Source: Sanderia malayensis (lineage: Eukaryota > Cnidaria > Scyphozoa > Semaeostomeae > Pelagiidae). Taken from it: a stretch of DNA of 64,000 nucleotides. Location of the stretch: positions 6,476,392-6,540,391 of the forward strand of contig RQOL01000616.1 of NCBI GenBank assembly GCA_013076295.1, given 5' to 3'. Positions 36,680 through 44,911 of the stretch are shown here, one piece after another. The position numbers and the translations under genes were made by a program. The stretch's first letter is position 1. Every line of letters begins with the position of its first letter. Below the pieces are notes generated by a model. The model did no database searches, had not been told where the DNA came from, and worked only from the letters and a program-made list of their open reading frames with translations.

Positions 36680-39600
36680 CGCTACTACTACTACTGCTAC
36701 TACTACTATGGTAGTACTACTACTACTAGTATTTAATACTACTACTATTACTATTACTGAAAAAATACCATTACTAGGTTGCGCTACCGTTAATTTCAAA
36801 AGACAACGTGAGTTTCTTTTCGCATTGCAGGGTGATCGCAATGTTCTGGCCTATGAAATAAGCAGCGATAGCCCTCACATCTTCGCTTTAAACCCGTATG
36901 CTGCTCCACATCAGCATCAGGTAAATTGTTACTTTGTCCATTAGTTGTTACTTTATCTATTTGGTAGTGTATAGATTTGTATATCCTCTCCGTTGCTTTA
37001 ACCGATATTCAGATATATTCTAATATGAATTGGTTATGAAATTATGAGCACAATAACAAACTGTGACACATTGTATGCATTGCAGGTTATTATTGTGGTC
37101 TCTTATATAATGTACTAGGAAGGCTGGCGCGCTTCGCGCGCCACCTCCCTAGTGTTTTGGCCCTCGATGTGAGTGGAACAGCGATCTTGAAGAAAAGTGG
37201 GGTGGGTTTCTGTTGTTTTGGCCTTCGATGTGAGTGGAACAGCGATCTTGAACAAAAGTGGGGTGGGTTTCTGTTGTTTTGGCCTTCGATGTGAGTGGAA
37301 CAGCGATCTTGAACAAAAGTGGGGTGGGTTTCTATTGTTTTGGCCTTCGATCTGAGTGAGACAGTGATCTTCAACAAAAGTGGGATGGAATTTCCTTTGT
37401 CATTGCCTCCGATCTGAGGGGAACAGCGATCTTCAACAAAAGTGGGGTGGATTTCTATTGTTTTGGCCTTCGATGTGAGTGGGACAGTGATCTTCAACAA
37501 AAGTGGAGTGGTTTCTATGTTTTGGCCTTCGATCTGAGTGGGACAGTGACCTTCAACAAAAGCGGGGTGGATTTCTATTGTTTTGGCCTTCGATCTGAGT
37601 GGGACAGTGATCTTCAACAAAAGTGGGGTGGATTTCTATTGTTTTGGCCTTCGATGTGAGTGGGACAGTGATCTTCAACAAAAGTGGAGTGGGTTTCTAT
37701 TGTTTTGGCCTTCGATCTGAGTGGGACAGTGACTTCAACAAAGCGGGGTGGATTTCTATTGTTTTGGCCTTCGATCTGAGTGGGACAGTGATCTTCAACA
37801 AAAGTGGGGTGGATTTCTATTGTTTTGGCCTTCGATGTGAGTGGGACAGTGATCTGCAACAAAAGTGGGGTGGATTTCTATTGTTTTGGTCTTCGATCTG
37901 AGTGAGACAGTGATCTTCAACAAAAGTGGGATGGGATTTCCTTTGTCATTGCCTCCGATCTGAGTGAACAGCGATCTTCAACAAAAGTGGGGTGGGTTTT
38001 CTGTTGTTTTGGCTTTCGATGTGAGTGGAACAGCGATCTTCAACAAAAGGGGGGTGGGTTTCTGTTGTTTTGGCCTTCGATGTGAGTGGAACAGCGGATC
38101 TTGAAGAAAAGTGGGGTGGGTTTCTGTTGTTTTGGCCTTCGATGTGAGTGGAACAGCGATCTTGAAGAAAAGTGGGGTGGTTTCTGTTGTTTTGGCCTTC
38201 GATGTGAGTGGAACAGCGATCTTGAACAAAAGTGGGGTGGGTTTCTATTGTTTTGGCCTTCGATCTGAGTGAGACAGTGATCTTCAACAAAAGTGGGATG
38301 GAATTTCCTTTGTCATTGCCTCCGATCTGAGGGGAACAGCGATCTTCAACAAAAGTGGGGTGGATTTCTATTGTTTTGGCCTTCGATGTGAGTGGGACAG
38401 TGATCTTCAACAAAAGTGGAGTGGGTTTCTATTGTTTTGGCCTTCGATCTGAGTGGGACAGTGACCTTCAACAAAGCGGGTGATTTCTATTGTTTTGGCC
38501 TCGATCTGAGTGGGACAGTGACCTTCAACAAAAGCGGGGTGGATTTCTATTGTTTTGGCCTTCGATCTGAGTGGGACAGTGATCTTCAACAAAAGTGGGG
38601 TGGATTTCTATTGTTTTGGCCTTCGATGTGAGTGGGACAGTGATCTGCAACAAAAGTGGGGTGGATTTCTATTGTTTTGGTCTTCGATCTGAGTGGGACA
38701 GTGACCTTCAACAAAAGCGGGGTGGATTTCTATTGTTTTGGCCTTCGATCTGAGTGGGACAGTGATCTTCAACAAAAGTGGGGTGGATTTCTATTGTTTT
38801 GGCCTTCGATGTGAGTGGGACAGTGATCTTCAACAAAAGTGGAGTGGGTTTCTATTGTTTTGGCCTTCGATCTGAGTGGGACAGTGACCTTCAACAAAAG
38901 CGGGGTGGATTTCTATTGTTTTGGCCTTCGATCTGAGTGGGACAGTGATCTTCAACAAAAGTGGGGTGGATTTCTATTGTTTTGGCCTTCGATGGGAGTG
39001 GGACAGTGATCTTCAACAAAAGTGGAGTGGGTTTCTATTGTTTTGGCCTTCGATCTGAGTGGGACAGTGACCTTCAACAAAAGCGGGGTGGATTTCTATT
39101 GTTTTGGCCTTCGATCTGAGTGGGACAGTGATCTTCAACAAAAGTGGGGTGGATTTCTATTGTTTTGGCCTTCGATGTGAGTGGGACAGTGATCTGCAAC
39201 AAAAGTGGGGTGGATTTCTATTGTTTTGGTCTTCGATCTGAGTGAGACAGTGATCTTCAACAAAAGTGGGATGGGATTTCCTTTGTCATTGCCTCCGATC
39301 TGAGGTGAACAGCGATCTTCAACAAAAGTGGGGTGGGTTTCTGTTGTTTTGGCTTTCGATGTGAGTGGAACAGCGATCTTCAACAAAAAGGGGGGTGGGT
39401 TTCTGTTGTTTTGGCCTTCGATGTGAGTGGAACAGCGATCTTGAACAAAAGTGGGGTGGGTTTCTGTTGTTTTGGCCTTCGATGTGAGTGGAACAGCGAT
39501 CTTGAAGAAAAGTGGGGTGGGTTTCTGTTGTTTTGGCCTTCGATGTGAGTGGAACAGCGATCTTGAACAAAAGTGGGGTGGGTTTCTATTGTTTTGGCCT

Positions 39601-42202
39601 TCGATCTGAGTGAGACAGTGATCTTCAACAAAAGTGGGATGGAATTTCCTTTGTCATTGCCTCCGATCTGAGGGGAACAGCGATCTTCAACAAAAGTGGG
39701 GTGGATTTCTATTGTTTTGGCCTTCGATGTGAGTGGGACAGTGATCTTCAACAAAAGTGGAGTGGGTTTCTATTGTTTTGGCCTTCGATCTGAGTGGGAC
39801 AGTGACCTTCAACAAAAGCGGGGTGGATTTCTATTGTTTTGGCCTTCGATCTGAGTGGGACAGTGACCTTCAACAAAAGCGGGGTGGATTTCTATTGTTT
39901 TGGCCTTCGATCTGAGTGGGACAGTGATCTTCAACAAAAGTGGGGTGGATTTCTATTGTTTTGGCCTTCGATGTGAGTGGGACAGTGATCTGCAACAAAA
40001 GTGGGGTGGATTTCTATTGTTTTGGTCTTCGATCTGAGTGGGACAGTGATCTTCAACAAAAGTGGGGTGGATTTCTATTGTTTTGGCCTTCGATGTGAGT
40101 GGGACAGTGATCTGCAACAAAAGTGGGGTGGATTTCTATTGTTTTGGTCTTCGATCTGAGTGAGACAGTGATCTTCAACAAAAGTGGGATGGGATTTCCT
40201 TTGTCATTGCCTCCGATCTGAGGTGAACAGCGATCTTCAACAAAAGTGGAGTGGTTTCTGTTGTTTTGGCTTTCGATGTGAGTGGAACAGCGATCTTCAA
40301 CAAAAGGGGGGTGGGTTTCTGATGCTTTGGCCTTCGATCTGAGTGGAACAGCAATCTTGAACAAAAGTGGGGTGGGTTTCTGTTGTTTTGGCCTTCGATG
40401 TGAGTGGAACAGCAATCTTGAACAAAAGTGGGGTGGGTTTCTGTTGTTTTGGCCTTCGATGTGAGTGGAACAGCGATCTTCAACAAAAGGGGGTGGGTTT
40501 CTGATGCTTTGGCCTTCGATCTGAGTGGAACAGCGATCTTGAACAAAAGTGGAGTGGGTTTCATTCTAATGGTATTTATATTTGATCTTACCCTTCCCGC
40601 TTGTAATAACAGTTGTGCTGTGTTTTTCCAGGGAATTGCCTTCCTTCGAAAAGACCTGTGTGATGTGAGAGAAATCGAGTTTACAAGAGCAGTGCGTGTC
40701 AGTAAGTCCCATATGGAGCAAATTGCATTTCACGTACCGCGTGTTAAGGTTGGTACCTATTCATTCACTTTTACTTATGCATACACATAAACCATATTGA
40801 CACTCCCTTTTGTTGTCACGCTTGCAGTTAATTAACGTCGTTAACCTCTCAGTTGTGTTTCGTGTTTTTCAGAAACAATTCTTTCAAGACGACTTGTTCC
40901 CAGACACGCGGGTTCGTTGGGAACCGTCCGTGACTTGCGAACAATGGTTGAACGGTGAAAATGTAACCGTGAAAAGGATCAGCTTGATGCCCAGCGACAT
41001 GAAACCGCGTACGTTTTATTTTGTCCTAAATTTATGTGCTGACATCAACGATTTGAAATACCCCAAAATCATTGATAATAATTTGTAAATAATCAAAGAA
41101 AATTTATAGTAAAGTTGGAATAACCAATCTTCTAATGAGCCCATACAATAGCTCCTTAAGGCCTGCTTCAGACGCCGTGTCCGAGTAAAATATCGTGTGC
41201 GACGCTGGCACGATTTCTGAAGCAGGCCTTACTTCCCTTGAAACACGTGTCTGCATGTTTCAAGTCATTCTGGCTGAGAATCGGCTTAACAACAGCACTT
41301 CTTTTTGTTTCAAGTGGGTCCATGATATTATTTTTTGATGTAAAATAATTTTGTGAAACGTAACATGCAGTTGTGCCATCTTTGTTTGTGCCATTTGATT
41401 CTCGCTCGAACTCATGTTCAGTTGTTATTTTTTATAGTCCACACGGCTGCACCCAAAGCTACAGTTAGTAAGTACGAAGGATACCAAAGAACAGAAGATC
41501 CAAAATCACTTGGCGAGCAGAAAGAAGAGGTAGGGAGGGGTGTTTGCTTTTTTCATAGCAAAAGTTGGCCTACTGAAGCGAAACTAGAGTTATTCCTCCC
41601 TTCACTCATCTAATGAAGCTATGAACCAGCATGTCTCATCAATGGATAACATTGCTTCAGAAACTTTCGTCTTTGATCATGGTAATTGAAATTTGTATTC
41701 TTTTTTTCTTTGCACAGCTGTTGTCGTCTATGATGGATAAATTAACCGATCTTGATGACCGACGATCGCTGGAACAAGACAAGTTTGAGGGAGTCGAAGA
41801 GGGTGAATGGGTAAGTTTGCATTTACCCCATTCCTTGCGCATTTTTTAAATTACTTCTTTGGTCGGTGCCAGGGATGGTGGCAAGTTTAGGGGGCAGGAA
41901 CAAGGGGTAGTGGTAAGAGTTTTGTATCACAGCTGCCACGCGTTCCGCGTGTAAAGTCAGATTTTTAGAAATGTTCTCCGCGGCCCTTCAAACACACCAG
42001 AACAGAAAACTGCAGTGAGATTCTCGTACGTGGCGACTTAAGCCTCGAAGTGGGATGCAACAAGCCTCGTAGTGGGATGCAACAATCTTTTGTGCAAACT
42101 TGGGAGTCTCGGGTTTTATTAAACTGGCCCCTTTTAAGTGGCGGAATTAATTTCAAGATCAAAATCATATAATGAAAACGATTTGGTTTTTAGGATGACT
42201 GA
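21094..42202 (+). CDS. CORO7: Coronin-7 (tandem coronin, POD1), 30 exons
   Basis: Exons: 21094-21153, 21928-22027, 22185-22265, 22654-22724, 22866-22943, 23222-23263, 23477-23543, 24340-24419, 24627-24674, 24889-24975, 25410-25492, 25876-25930, 26191-26248, 26723-26868, 27137-27232, 27766-27849, 28429-28576, 29052-29257, 29624-29732, 30160-30246, 30431-30573, 31186-31290, 31383-31471, 36301-36439, 36831-36920, 40632-40748, 40873-41008, 41438-41529, 41718-41810, 42194-42202. They join in phase to 932 residues (human about 925). The protein has two coronin beta-propellers: the first begins MFRFKVSKFK, the second begins FHGFRVPKFKHLTGK. Each carries WD repeats (e.g. MLATGSFDGEVKVWKLPEEG, IASASYDQTVKIWNINTG) and the coronin C-terminal FPDT motif. 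A Pro/Lys-rich linker (exons 16-17) separates them, and an acidic EEGEWDD tail closes the protein. Coronin-7 works in Golgi-to-endosome traffic and F-actin/ubiquitin-ligase regulation. The last coding exon is only 9 bp. Introns 23 and 25 are expanded by a tRNA array and a minisatellite. Confidence 0.96.
28011..28186. mobile_element. MITE-like palindromic element
   Basis: CGTTTACACGG at the left is mirrored by CCGTGTAAACG at the right. Inner GGATCC(G) and GGAACGG motifs also pair. It lies in CORO7 intron 16 and does not code for protein. Confidence 0.65.
31600..31671 (+). pseudogene. tRNA-His unit 1, degenerate
   Basis: The 5' acceptor strand reads GCCATTT and cannot fully pair with the 3' TCACGGC; the T-loop is GGCTCGGATCC. 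The anticodon GTG is kept. Probably non-functional. Confidence 0.75.
31742..31813 (+). tRNA. tRNA-His(GTG), unit 2
   Basis: One acceptor-stem change (GCCATGA, an A-C mismatch), TA instead of TC at positions 8-9, and a C in the T-loop (GGCTCGAATCC). It may be weak. Confidence 0.75.
31884..31955 (+). tRNA. tRNA-His(GTG), unit 3
   Basis: Acceptor stem intact; the B-box has one change (GGCTCGAATCC). Confidence 0.85.
32026..32097 (+). tRNA. tRNA-His(GTG), unit 4
   Basis: Array consensus sequence with intact arms and a GTG anticodon; followed by a TTTT run. Confidence 0.93.
32167..32238 (+). tRNA. tRNA-His(GTG), unit 5
   Basis: Identical to the array consensus. The downstream spacer starts ATTGTAATA, so its Pol III terminator is weak. 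Confidence 0.92.
32308..32379 (+). tRNA. tRNA-His(GTG), unit 6
   Basis: Consensus except TTGTG in the anticodon stem, which keeps a G-T wobble pair. Confidence 0.9.
32450..32521 (+). tRNA. tRNA-His(GTG), unit 7
   Basis: AATATCACAGG replaces AATAACCCAGG, disturbing the variable loop and the first T-stem pair. Confidence 0.8.
32592..32663 (+). tRNA. tRNA-His(GTG), unit 8
   Basis: Identical to the array consensus; followed by a TTTTT run. Confidence 0.93.
32734..32805 (+). tRNA. tRNA-His(GTG), unit 9
   Basis: Identical to the array consensus; TTTTT follows. Confidence 0.93.
32876..32947 (+). tRNA. tRNA-His(GTG), unit 10
   Basis: Two changes: GAAACC in the T-arm and CACTGC in the 3' acceptor strand, each breaking a pair. 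Confidence 0.72.
33018..33089 (+). tRNA. tRNA-His(GTG), unit 11
   Basis: T-loop GGGTCGAATCC and CACTGC in the acceptor strand. Confidence 0.72.
33160..33231 (+). tRNA. tRNA-His(GTG), unit 12
   Basis: One T-loop change (GGGTCGAATCC), shared with unit 11; acceptor stem intact. Confidence 0.82.
33302..33373 (+). tRNA. tRNA-His(GTG), unit 13
   Basis: GGCTGCAAT in the anticodon 3' side (C to T) and GGCTCG in the T-loop. Confidence 0.8.
33444..33515 (+). tRNA. tRNA-His(GTG), unit 14
   Basis: First base A instead of G (ACCGTGA), so the terminal pair is A-C; otherwise consensus. Confidence 0.82.
33586..33656 (+). pseudogene. tRNA-His unit 15, one base deleted
   Basis: CCTGTCACGG lacks one G at the T-stem/acceptor junction, giving 71 bp; the same deletion occurs in unit 22. 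The D-loop reads AGCGGTTAG. Function doubtful. Confidence 0.7.
33727..33798 (+). tRNA. tRNA-His(GTG), unit 16
   Basis: CCATGTTCG breaks one T-stem pair and the discriminator is G instead of A. The T-stem change is shared with unit 23. Confidence 0.75.
33869..33940 (+). tRNA. tRNA-His(GTG), unit 17
   Basis: Identical to the array consensus. Confidence 0.93.
34010..34081 (+). tRNA. tRNA-His(GTG), unit 18
   Basis: Identical to the array consensus. Confidence 0.93.
34152..34223 (+). tRNA. tRNA-His(GTG), unit 19
   Basis: Identical to the array consensus. Confidence 0.93.
34294..34365 (+). tRNA. tRNA-His(GTG), unit 20
   Basis: Identical to the array consensus. Confidence 0.93.
34437..34508 (+). 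tRNA. tRNA-His(GTG), unit 21
   Basis: GCCGCGA in the acceptor stem and CTCAA in place of CGCAA in the anticodon stem; two weakened pairs. Confidence 0.75.
34580..34650 (+). pseudogene. tRNA-His unit 22, one base deleted
   Basis: Same one-base T-arm deletion as unit 15 (71 bp), pointing to a duplicated block of units. Confidence 0.7.
34721..34792 (+). tRNA. tRNA-His(GTG), unit 23
   Basis: T-stem change CCATGTTCG as in unit 16, but the discriminator is A. Confidence 0.78.
34863..34934 (+). tRNA. tRNA-His(GTG), unit 24
   Basis: Identical to the array consensus. Confidence 0.93.
35005..35076 (+). tRNA. tRNA-His(GTG), unit 25
   Basis: One D-loop change (GTGGGTAG for GTGGTTAG); arms intact. Confidence 0.87.
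35147..35218 (+). tRNA. tRNA-His(GTG), unit 26
   Basis: Identical to the array consensus. Confidence 0.93.
35288..35359 (+). tRNA. tRNA-His(GTG), unit 27
   Basis: Identical to the array consensus. Confidence 0.93.
35430..35501 (+). tRNA. tRNA-His(GTG), unit 28
   Basis: Identical to the array consensus. Confidence 0.93.
35572..35643 (+). tRNA. tRNA-His(GTG), unit 29
   Basis: Identical to the array consensus. Confidence 0.93.
35715..35786 (+). tRNA. tRNA-His(GTG), unit 30
   Basis: T-loop GGTTGGAATCC (C to G in the invariant TTCG) weakens the B-box. Confidence 0.75.
35857..35928 (+). tRNA. tRNA-His-like unit 31 with anticodon TTG
   Basis: The anticodon loop reads TTTTGGC, so the anticodon is TTG (Gln codon CAA) on a His body; the stem is also weakened (CACAA). 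Possibly a pseudogene. Confidence 0.65.
35999..36070 (+). tRNA. tRNA-His(GTG), unit 32, diverged
   Basis: Several changes: GCCATGA with TCACGGT, GATGG after the stem, TCCATTG in the D-arm and CGCGA in the anticodon stem. Probably decaying at the array edge. Confidence 0.65.
36131..36162 (+). pseudogene. Truncated last tRNA-His unit
   Basis: Only the 5' portion remains (GCTGTGATCGTATAGTGGTT then CATTGCGTTGTT), with an internal gap; the anticodon half is lost. It marks the right edge of the array. Confidence 0.75.
36595..36760. repeat. (ACT)n microsatellite
   Basis: Interrupted ACT/CTA triplets with ACC and GCC variants in CORO7 intron 24. It creates a false poly-valine frame on the minus strand. 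Confidence 0.9.
37113..37151. repeat. GC-rich hairpin at the edge of the minisatellite
   Basis: GGCGCGC-TTC-GCGCGCC (37126-37142) is a perfect stem with a 3-base loop. The outer flanks ACTAGG / CCTAGT extend it to an almost perfect 39-bp palindrome. The 61-bp repeat block starts right after it in CORO7 intron 25. Confidence 0.85.
37153..40563. repeat. 61-bp minisatellite, about 56 copies, with higher-order structure
   Basis: The unit contains TTGTTTTGGCCTTCGAT, GTGAGTGG(A/G)ACAG and GATCTT(C/G)AACAAAAG and fills most of CORO7 intron 25. A distinct variant unit (GATGGAATTTCCTTTGTCAT) recurs near 37385, 38297 and 39640, and its sister form (GATGGGATTTCC) near 37930, 39270 and 40190. These spacings are multiples of 61 bp (about 15 and 22 units), so blocks of units were duplicated. 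Because 61 is one more than a multiple of 3, long open frames arise on both strands; they are not genes. Confidence 0.93.
41157..41231. mobile_element. Tiny MITE (75 bp) with perfect inverted ends
   Basis: TAAGGCCTGCTTCAGA and TCTGAAGCAGGCCTTA form perfect 16-bp inverted termini around a 43-bp core. It lies in CORO7 intron 27. Confidence 0.75.
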
Positions 42203-44911
42203 CATGGTAAACATCTGTATGAAAAACAGGTTTTTCTACAAATATATATGATTTATGTTACCAATGTATATTATATATGCTTAATCTCATTTCATTTTTA
42301 TAATCGCTGACCAGAAATTTATTCTAACCAAAATTTTCTACAAGCTAAGAATTATTGTTTTGCTGTCGGTAAGGGCTGAGCCAACATTATATAAATAGAA
42401 TTTATTATTAATTATTTGAAGTTTCAACGGATAGAACAAGGGGATATATAGCTTGTGATATGTAAGAGATAGTATTCCTGTCTTGCTGATTCAATTCACA
42501 AAAGTAAGCTTATCTGGCAATATTGAAGTTTGAAAAAGTTATTGGTAGTCGAGCGGTAAGAACTTTCGTAAAAGGAATGCTAGAAGGTTTATATCTTTAT
42601 TTATGAAAGCTTCAAAGGAAATGTTCTTTAGATCTCCGAAGCGTCAAAATTTACATTAATCATGGAAATTTATCTTGCTAATTGATCGAATTTCAAATGA
42701 AATTTTGTACGCTTGTGTTCTTTCGCCGCAAAACTTGCGTCCAATGAATGGCCAAAAGATTCATGTGTCCTGGCACCTGTAAAGTAGGTACTTTTTATGA
42801 ATGTTTTTATGAGAAACTAGGATGGCCAAAAGAAATTCAAAAAATAAAAAACTTATTAAGAAACACCTAAAACACCAAATTGTCGTGTTAAATTAAGGAG
42901 CTTTTAATGCTAAGGGCTGATCTAAGCTTCTTGTAAGAAAATCGTCCTCACATAAGGCGTCTTTCATCAAAAGTAAAAATTGCCTTGAGGCAAACACTGA
43001 CAACTTTTTCCTTTGTTCACGCTCATACAACTTTATTATCATCGATTACTAAATTAAAAATAAAAGCTTAATTACATGAAAACATTATCTCAATCCTTAT
43101 TGCAACAATATTAATACCATATACCATGCTACACCTGTCTTTGCTTTCCGTCACAAAGGCGAAAGCACACTTCTGGGATAAAGACTTCGAAAGGTGGTAA
43201 AAATATAGTGAATGATTTGACTTAAATTTCAATATAATGAGTCTAATATGCTTGAGGGATGCAAACAATTTTTTACTATGTCAACGCCACAAAATTTTGC
43301 CACCTATATAATTTGTCTGGCGAAATACTTGTTTAGCGACGATTGAAAAGGATATTTAAGTTCTTACTGCCACTGACAAAAACTGTAAATAACAGCATAC
43401 ATTTTTGCATTGTTATTTTTCGTATTAGGTATAATAAGATTGCGGCATAAGAACGAATTTATCAACCTTAAACTTATTTTAAACATCTTGGTTAGCAAGT
43501 TTATAAAAAACAGTTCTGGAAGTAAATTTCTAAGTTAAAAGGCATTAAAAACAATATTCGGCTAAAAATTACAGACTAAATACAATTAAAGCTTTACAAT
43601 TTGTTAATTATATAGCAAGACATGACGTAATAAACCTAATGAATTGGTGAGAATCTAATTATTATATAAAGGAAGGAAAGCCATCTTCCTGTACTTATGT
43701 TAATATTGCATAGTGACAAAGTATATAATTGTGGAATGTCATTTGGGTTTGACAACAGATGAGTCTAGTTAAGTCAACCAGCAAGACAGATTACAAGTTA
43801 GTTCCAGATGAGGCATTTTCGAGAGTCGAACTTGAAATTAGCAGTGGAGACAAAAGTTCTCAATATAAATCGAGGAATTCGATTCAAACGTGACATGTAT
43901 AATGCATTAACTTTATTAACGAAGCATCTCCTCTCCATCATTCACGCTGTGTTGTTGACTCGAATCTCGATACAGAAACCTAGTGACAGTGTATCTATTA
44001 CTAACCATATGCTACCGAAATATATCAAGTTGCATGGCAACAGTAAAGCAAATAATTAATGTTTTGTTATTGATTATTCTTACGTGTCCAAATGTTTCAA
44101 TTTCCTTCAAGTGTTTCGCACCACCCCACGTAGTCTTTTCTTCTTTGAATTTATTTCGTAACACAGAGAAGAATATGCACTCACACAACCAAAACACCAT
44201 TCACGATTCAGTACACATCTCATTAAAAGATCTCGCTTCTTCTCATTCGCTAGATTTCATAATTGCCAATATTTTCATATCTAAATATCTGAAAAAGAGA
44301 GTATGATCAACGTGAATAAGTGTATGGAATAAAAGGTCATTATTTCGAATTGCTTTTGGGGTAGCTGTGCTGTGATTAGGAAGTGGGGCATTTCGCATGC
44401 TTCTTTCAAATATCCCGTGCTTCACACAGATTTACTTACTAAGTCTAAATCTATCAGAAAATAGCTCTACGTACAAATAGGCCTGGACAAACCAAATAAT
44501 CCCGGGAAATGAGACATTTGTTCGAGATAACACGAAATCGAGATCCTAGCTTTCTATTCCCTGTTGAATTGAATTGCTGGACGTTTGCTGCAAACCACAA
44601 AAGAACCCCCAATGACGGACGCCTGTTTGCAGCAGACAGCTCTCTATAGCGAAAGACTTATTGTAATTAGAAAGCATCAGCTCTATTGTATCTATGTACA
44701 AAAGACAATAGAGCTTGGTCCATAGGCGTCCGTTATACGAAAGTTCAACTGTAGTATCACATTGTTCAGCAACTCAATTCAATACACAAAAACCTGGTAC
44801 GTTATATAATAAGTATATTTTATATAAATGCATAAACTTACCCATAGTTTTACGCATTTGTTGCTGTTGTTATTTCCACCACACAACAACAACAGCAACA
44901 ACAGGTCCGAT
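42203..44911. other. Intergenic region between convergent CORO7 and adenylyl cyclase genes
   Basis: AT-rich sequence; no ORF resembles a known protein. It should hold the 3' UTRs of both genes. A short imperfect inverted repeat with GGACGCCT / AGGCGTCC lies around 44614-44732. Nothing else stands out. Confidence 0.5.

Noticed and set aside
36515..36841. Minus-strand ORF with a long valine run
   Set aside because: Direct translation of the (ACT)n microsatellite in a CORO7 intron.
37090..40790. Many long ORFs on both strands with repeated peptide phrases
   Set aside because: They follow the 61-bp minisatellite. The unit length is not a multiple of 3, so every frame stays open by repetition; they lie in a CORO7 intron.
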